Shown here: in pieces, positions 47,796-64,000 of the stretch
Position numbering within the stretch: position 1 is the stretch's first letter
Layout of the letters: each line of letters begins with the position of its first letter
NCBI RefSeq assembly: GCF_048128805.1
Contig: NC_136002.1
Span: 24,879,102 to 24,943,101, forward strand
DNA: 64,000 bases
Direction: 5' to 3'
Origin: Centroberyx gerrardi
Taxonomy: Eukaryota; Chordata; Actinopteri; Beryciformes; Berycidae
Program-made: the position numbers and the translations under genes
Notes under the pieces: model-generated
What the model was told of the DNA's origin: nothing
Seen by the model: only the letters and a program-made list of their open reading frames with translations
Databases searched by the model: none

Positions 47796-50573
47796 CCTCT
47801 CTGCCTGATGAAAAGATATGAACATCTGCCTAAATGGTTCATCACTGCGTCATTGGTACATTAATTTTAATGCATTCCAGCTGCACAGTGTATCACCAAC
47901 AGAAATAGAATATTTTTTTAGTTTATCATTTCTCTGTATCTGTTTTCGTACTGTGAAATACTGTATGTTCTTGCACGTCTTTGCAAAATGCATAATAATA
48001 ATCATTGTTTAATTCAGACATTCTCTCATGGAAATATAGTGAAAATAGTAATATTCATAAGGATTAGGGAGATGAATTAAACTACATGATTGCCTGCAAA
48101 ATGCTAAGTTAACAAATTGGGGATTCACTAAAATACATACAATACAATAATTTATCAGTTCTAAACAAGATTCAACAAGTTATTTACTGGTAAAAATGGT
48201 GTTTTCCTCTTTGGAAATACAAGGCCTTGTATCTAGTTGTTTCGCAAGTTCAGTTGTCACGGTGGGTCTCTTAGTTACCAGAGCCTCCCATCTTGCCCAG
48301 GTGTAACGTTAGAGTGAGTGTCAGGTAGACTCATGTGAGACCTGACTGATCGAGGTCTGACCGAGGGAATGGGCTGCGATAAGCTCTGCTTTGCTTACAG
48401 AAACATAGACAACAAACAAGGATGCCGTTGGGGAACAAAGTCCGTCCTTCCTCAGCTTCAGGAAAATTAGAAACCCTGCATGTTCCCAGGTAACCTGCTG
48501 CTTTGTTGCTCTCCTCTAAAGCTGCCTCACTGCCACTGTAGATCACATTTTTGTTTTGAGTGGCATTCCAACTTAATCCTCTGTAATTTTGTCTTCAGTT
48601 GCACTTTTTTCACACTGGGAGGTTTAATCTCAGCATAGAGAGGGGATGTTGAGATGATTTGGGTGGAGGCGTTGTCTTGTTTCTCTGCCATGTATGCCTC
48701 TATACAGGCATGTTGTTGTTCAGTTTGCTGTTGTCAAGGTACTGGAGTCGCCATCAGTGGCAGCACTGAGTAGTTACCATGTAATACTGGAAGTGTTGTT
48801 GCCTGGAACTCATAATCACATTCCCAGGCTTAAATAGATTTCAGTGCAGTTTCCCCTGCTGCCTTCTATTAAGTAAGTGACTGTAAGTGTGCTGCAGTGA
48901 TGGCTCAATAGTGTCAAGTAAAGTTCATTTATAACCTCAGATACAGTAAGTTCGTTCTGGCGAGGGAGCAACAGAAGTCAGCTTGCTGGTATTTAACCAC
49001 AATAACAATGTAATATGAGAACAATATAACGACAAAATCATGTAGACCTATTTAATCAAAATAACTGAAAAAAGCTCAAATCCTCTAGCATCCTCTCTGA
49101 ACTGGGGAGTGCAGGAGAGAGGACGATAAACACTTCTGGGCCTGGTTGTCGGGGCGAGAAGGCGACAGATGAGGGCAGGAAACAGCAGCCTGAGTGGTTG
49201 GTGCGAGAGCTGCTGAGACAGAACAGGCGGAGACACTCTGTTACACTGGGAGATAAGGCTCAGCTTACGACACGACTGCACCACCGTGCTGATTCCACTC
49301 ACAGCCCCTGCAGCCTCAAGGTACAGCTTTCAAAAGGTCTATCCTGATGTGAAATCAGAAAGGTCGATCCAACCCATTTAGATGTCAACCAATGTATCTC
49401 TCTGTTTAAAAAGTTTGTCTTATTCTATGTAATGGCATCATGACATTGTTGCCCTTCCCCAGTAAACACAGTAATGTATAGCTGCTGGTTTTAACCTCAA
49501 GGTGTCACTAGAGTGTCAGCTGTGCCCTTGCTGTGCTACATATTTTTCTTCAAGGTCTTAAAGTACAGTTGATGCAAACCTCACAAGCAGAATGAATTAA
49601 TGTGAGGTAATGCCAAAAATGCTATTTTAAATCAAGTTGATGATCTATTTACTCATTGTCTGAGAGCGCATTGGGCTGGACAATCTGTCCCGATGGCCAA
49701 GATGGCCATGTTTCAGGCCAAAGTAAAACACAACACAGTTGCTGTGCCATCTACTTAAAAGCATTCCAATAGATTCAAATTGAAGCTTTCAAGCTGACAG
49801 GAGTGATGGGATGACATAGGAGGACACTGGCGGAAGTTTGAGGGCTTCAGCTGCAAATGTCAGTCACTCGCTCCTGCTTAATGTAATGAGAAATTTACCA
49901 TAACAGATTAGGCAGAACAGCCTCAAGAGTCCAAAGTTATGCAGTTCAAATAAAGGGATTTGGAAGGCAGCTGGGGTCATATGAACACTTTCACCATATC
50001 CATCATGCTACACTAGACACTGACTGATTAAGCAATTATTATCTCTACAATTCAGGAGATACCGTGGGGAAACCACGACTCCTGTTACATCCTTGAGGAA
50101 TTAGGCTGTTTATCCCTGTTATTTATTAATGATAGATCAAAGAGTGTCATGGATGAAGGGCCCGTTGCTAGGAAACCATGGCAAATTGAAGAGAGGCCAT
50201 TAACACCGAGCGTGGCCTGTCATCTGCCCTTGTGCGAGTTTCTCAGGGACGTTTTCATGGGTGTCCCTTTGTCTCCGGTGGCCATTACAGATTGCCATTA
50301 ATAGTCAGAGGTGGCAACCTAATCATGTGTGTTGTTAATGATATGGTGGGCAGTGTGGAAATCCCCTCTTACTATCTTTTTTCTAACTTTGTGTTGTATT
50401 ATAGCACTCAGACTTTATTAACTGGCTGGTGAGTTAATCTTAATAACTGGTTTAATTGTTCTGCTCAAGCTTATCACTCTGTTTTTGTTTTCTCCTAAAG
50501 GTTTTTGCTCTAATATTCATAATCAACCTGCATGACAGTAATTTGGCGTGTTATGGACTATATCACGCAAATA
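47796..50573. other. Intergenic DNA between tex26 and wdr49-like gene
   Basis: No gene is recognised. A more GC-rich stretch at about 49080-49320 ends CCTCAAG|GTACAG. It could be a non-coding 5' exon of the gene downstream, but there is no second line of evidence. Confidence 0.4.
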
Positions 50574-63812
<13,239 letters not shown>

Positions 63813-64000
63813 TGAATGGTGAAAATATAGATTCAGCCTACAACAAATATCCAGATCTGGTGATTATATCTGGTGATCTGGTGATTGACCAGGGGTTTGT
63901 CATGGTCTGTATGTATACTCATGACTGTGTGCGTATGTGTGTGCGTGGGTGCGTCCATGTGTATGTCTACTTATTTTATTTTTCTGCTCAGATGTGTTTT

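Noticed and set aside
49080-49320. GC-richer block ending in CAAG|GTACAG, considered as a wdr49 5' exon
   Set aside because: There is no frame, no matching acceptor evidence and no family similarity, so it is only mentioned under the intergenic entry.

Overview
The window looks like nuclear DNA of a ray-finned fish, probably a percomorph-type teleost. It has intron-split vertebrate genes with GT/AG junctions, class I-like fish odorant receptors, and fish-style non-LTR, hAT, Harbinger-like and mariner-like repeats. I see no bacterial, phage, CRISPR, tRNA or rRNA features.

Layout. From 0.3 to 5.4 kb lie transposon remains: an RTE-like LINE, a PIF/Harbinger-like exon and end repeat, and an antisense LINE 3' piece. 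From 5.6 to 21.2 kb is a tandem cluster of three intact odorant receptor genes (+ strand). They are separated by repeats, including a 3.3 kb stretch bounded by long inverted repeats that holds two copies of a MITE, and a 1,019 bp hAT element with a perfect 8 bp target duplication. From 24.3 to 39.4 kb (- strand) lies a complete 16-exon giant cadherin gene. Its domain order is that of FAT4 (cadherins, 4 EGF, LamG, EGF, LamG, EGF-like, TM, tail), but it has only about 18 cadherin repeats. I could follow exon phase across the whole gene. One exon carries 2 extra bases that break the frame, by two independent tests.

From 42.2 to 44.6 kb (- strand) is an HMGB1/2-type chromatin gene whose promoter region carries three reverse CCAAT boxes. 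Running away from it on the + strand is tex26 (45.5-47.8 kb, seven coding exons, 299 aa). From 50.6 kb to the right edge runs a wdr49-like gene (EF-hand plus WD repeats, 20 coding exons seen, incomplete at the 3' end).

The genes do not form one pathway. The OR cluster serves smell, the FAT4-like cadherin is a surface adhesion molecule, hmgb is a general chromatin protein, and tex26 and wdr49 have testis or cilia associations. Family calls come from reading the translated sequence and from memory of the families. No database search was run.
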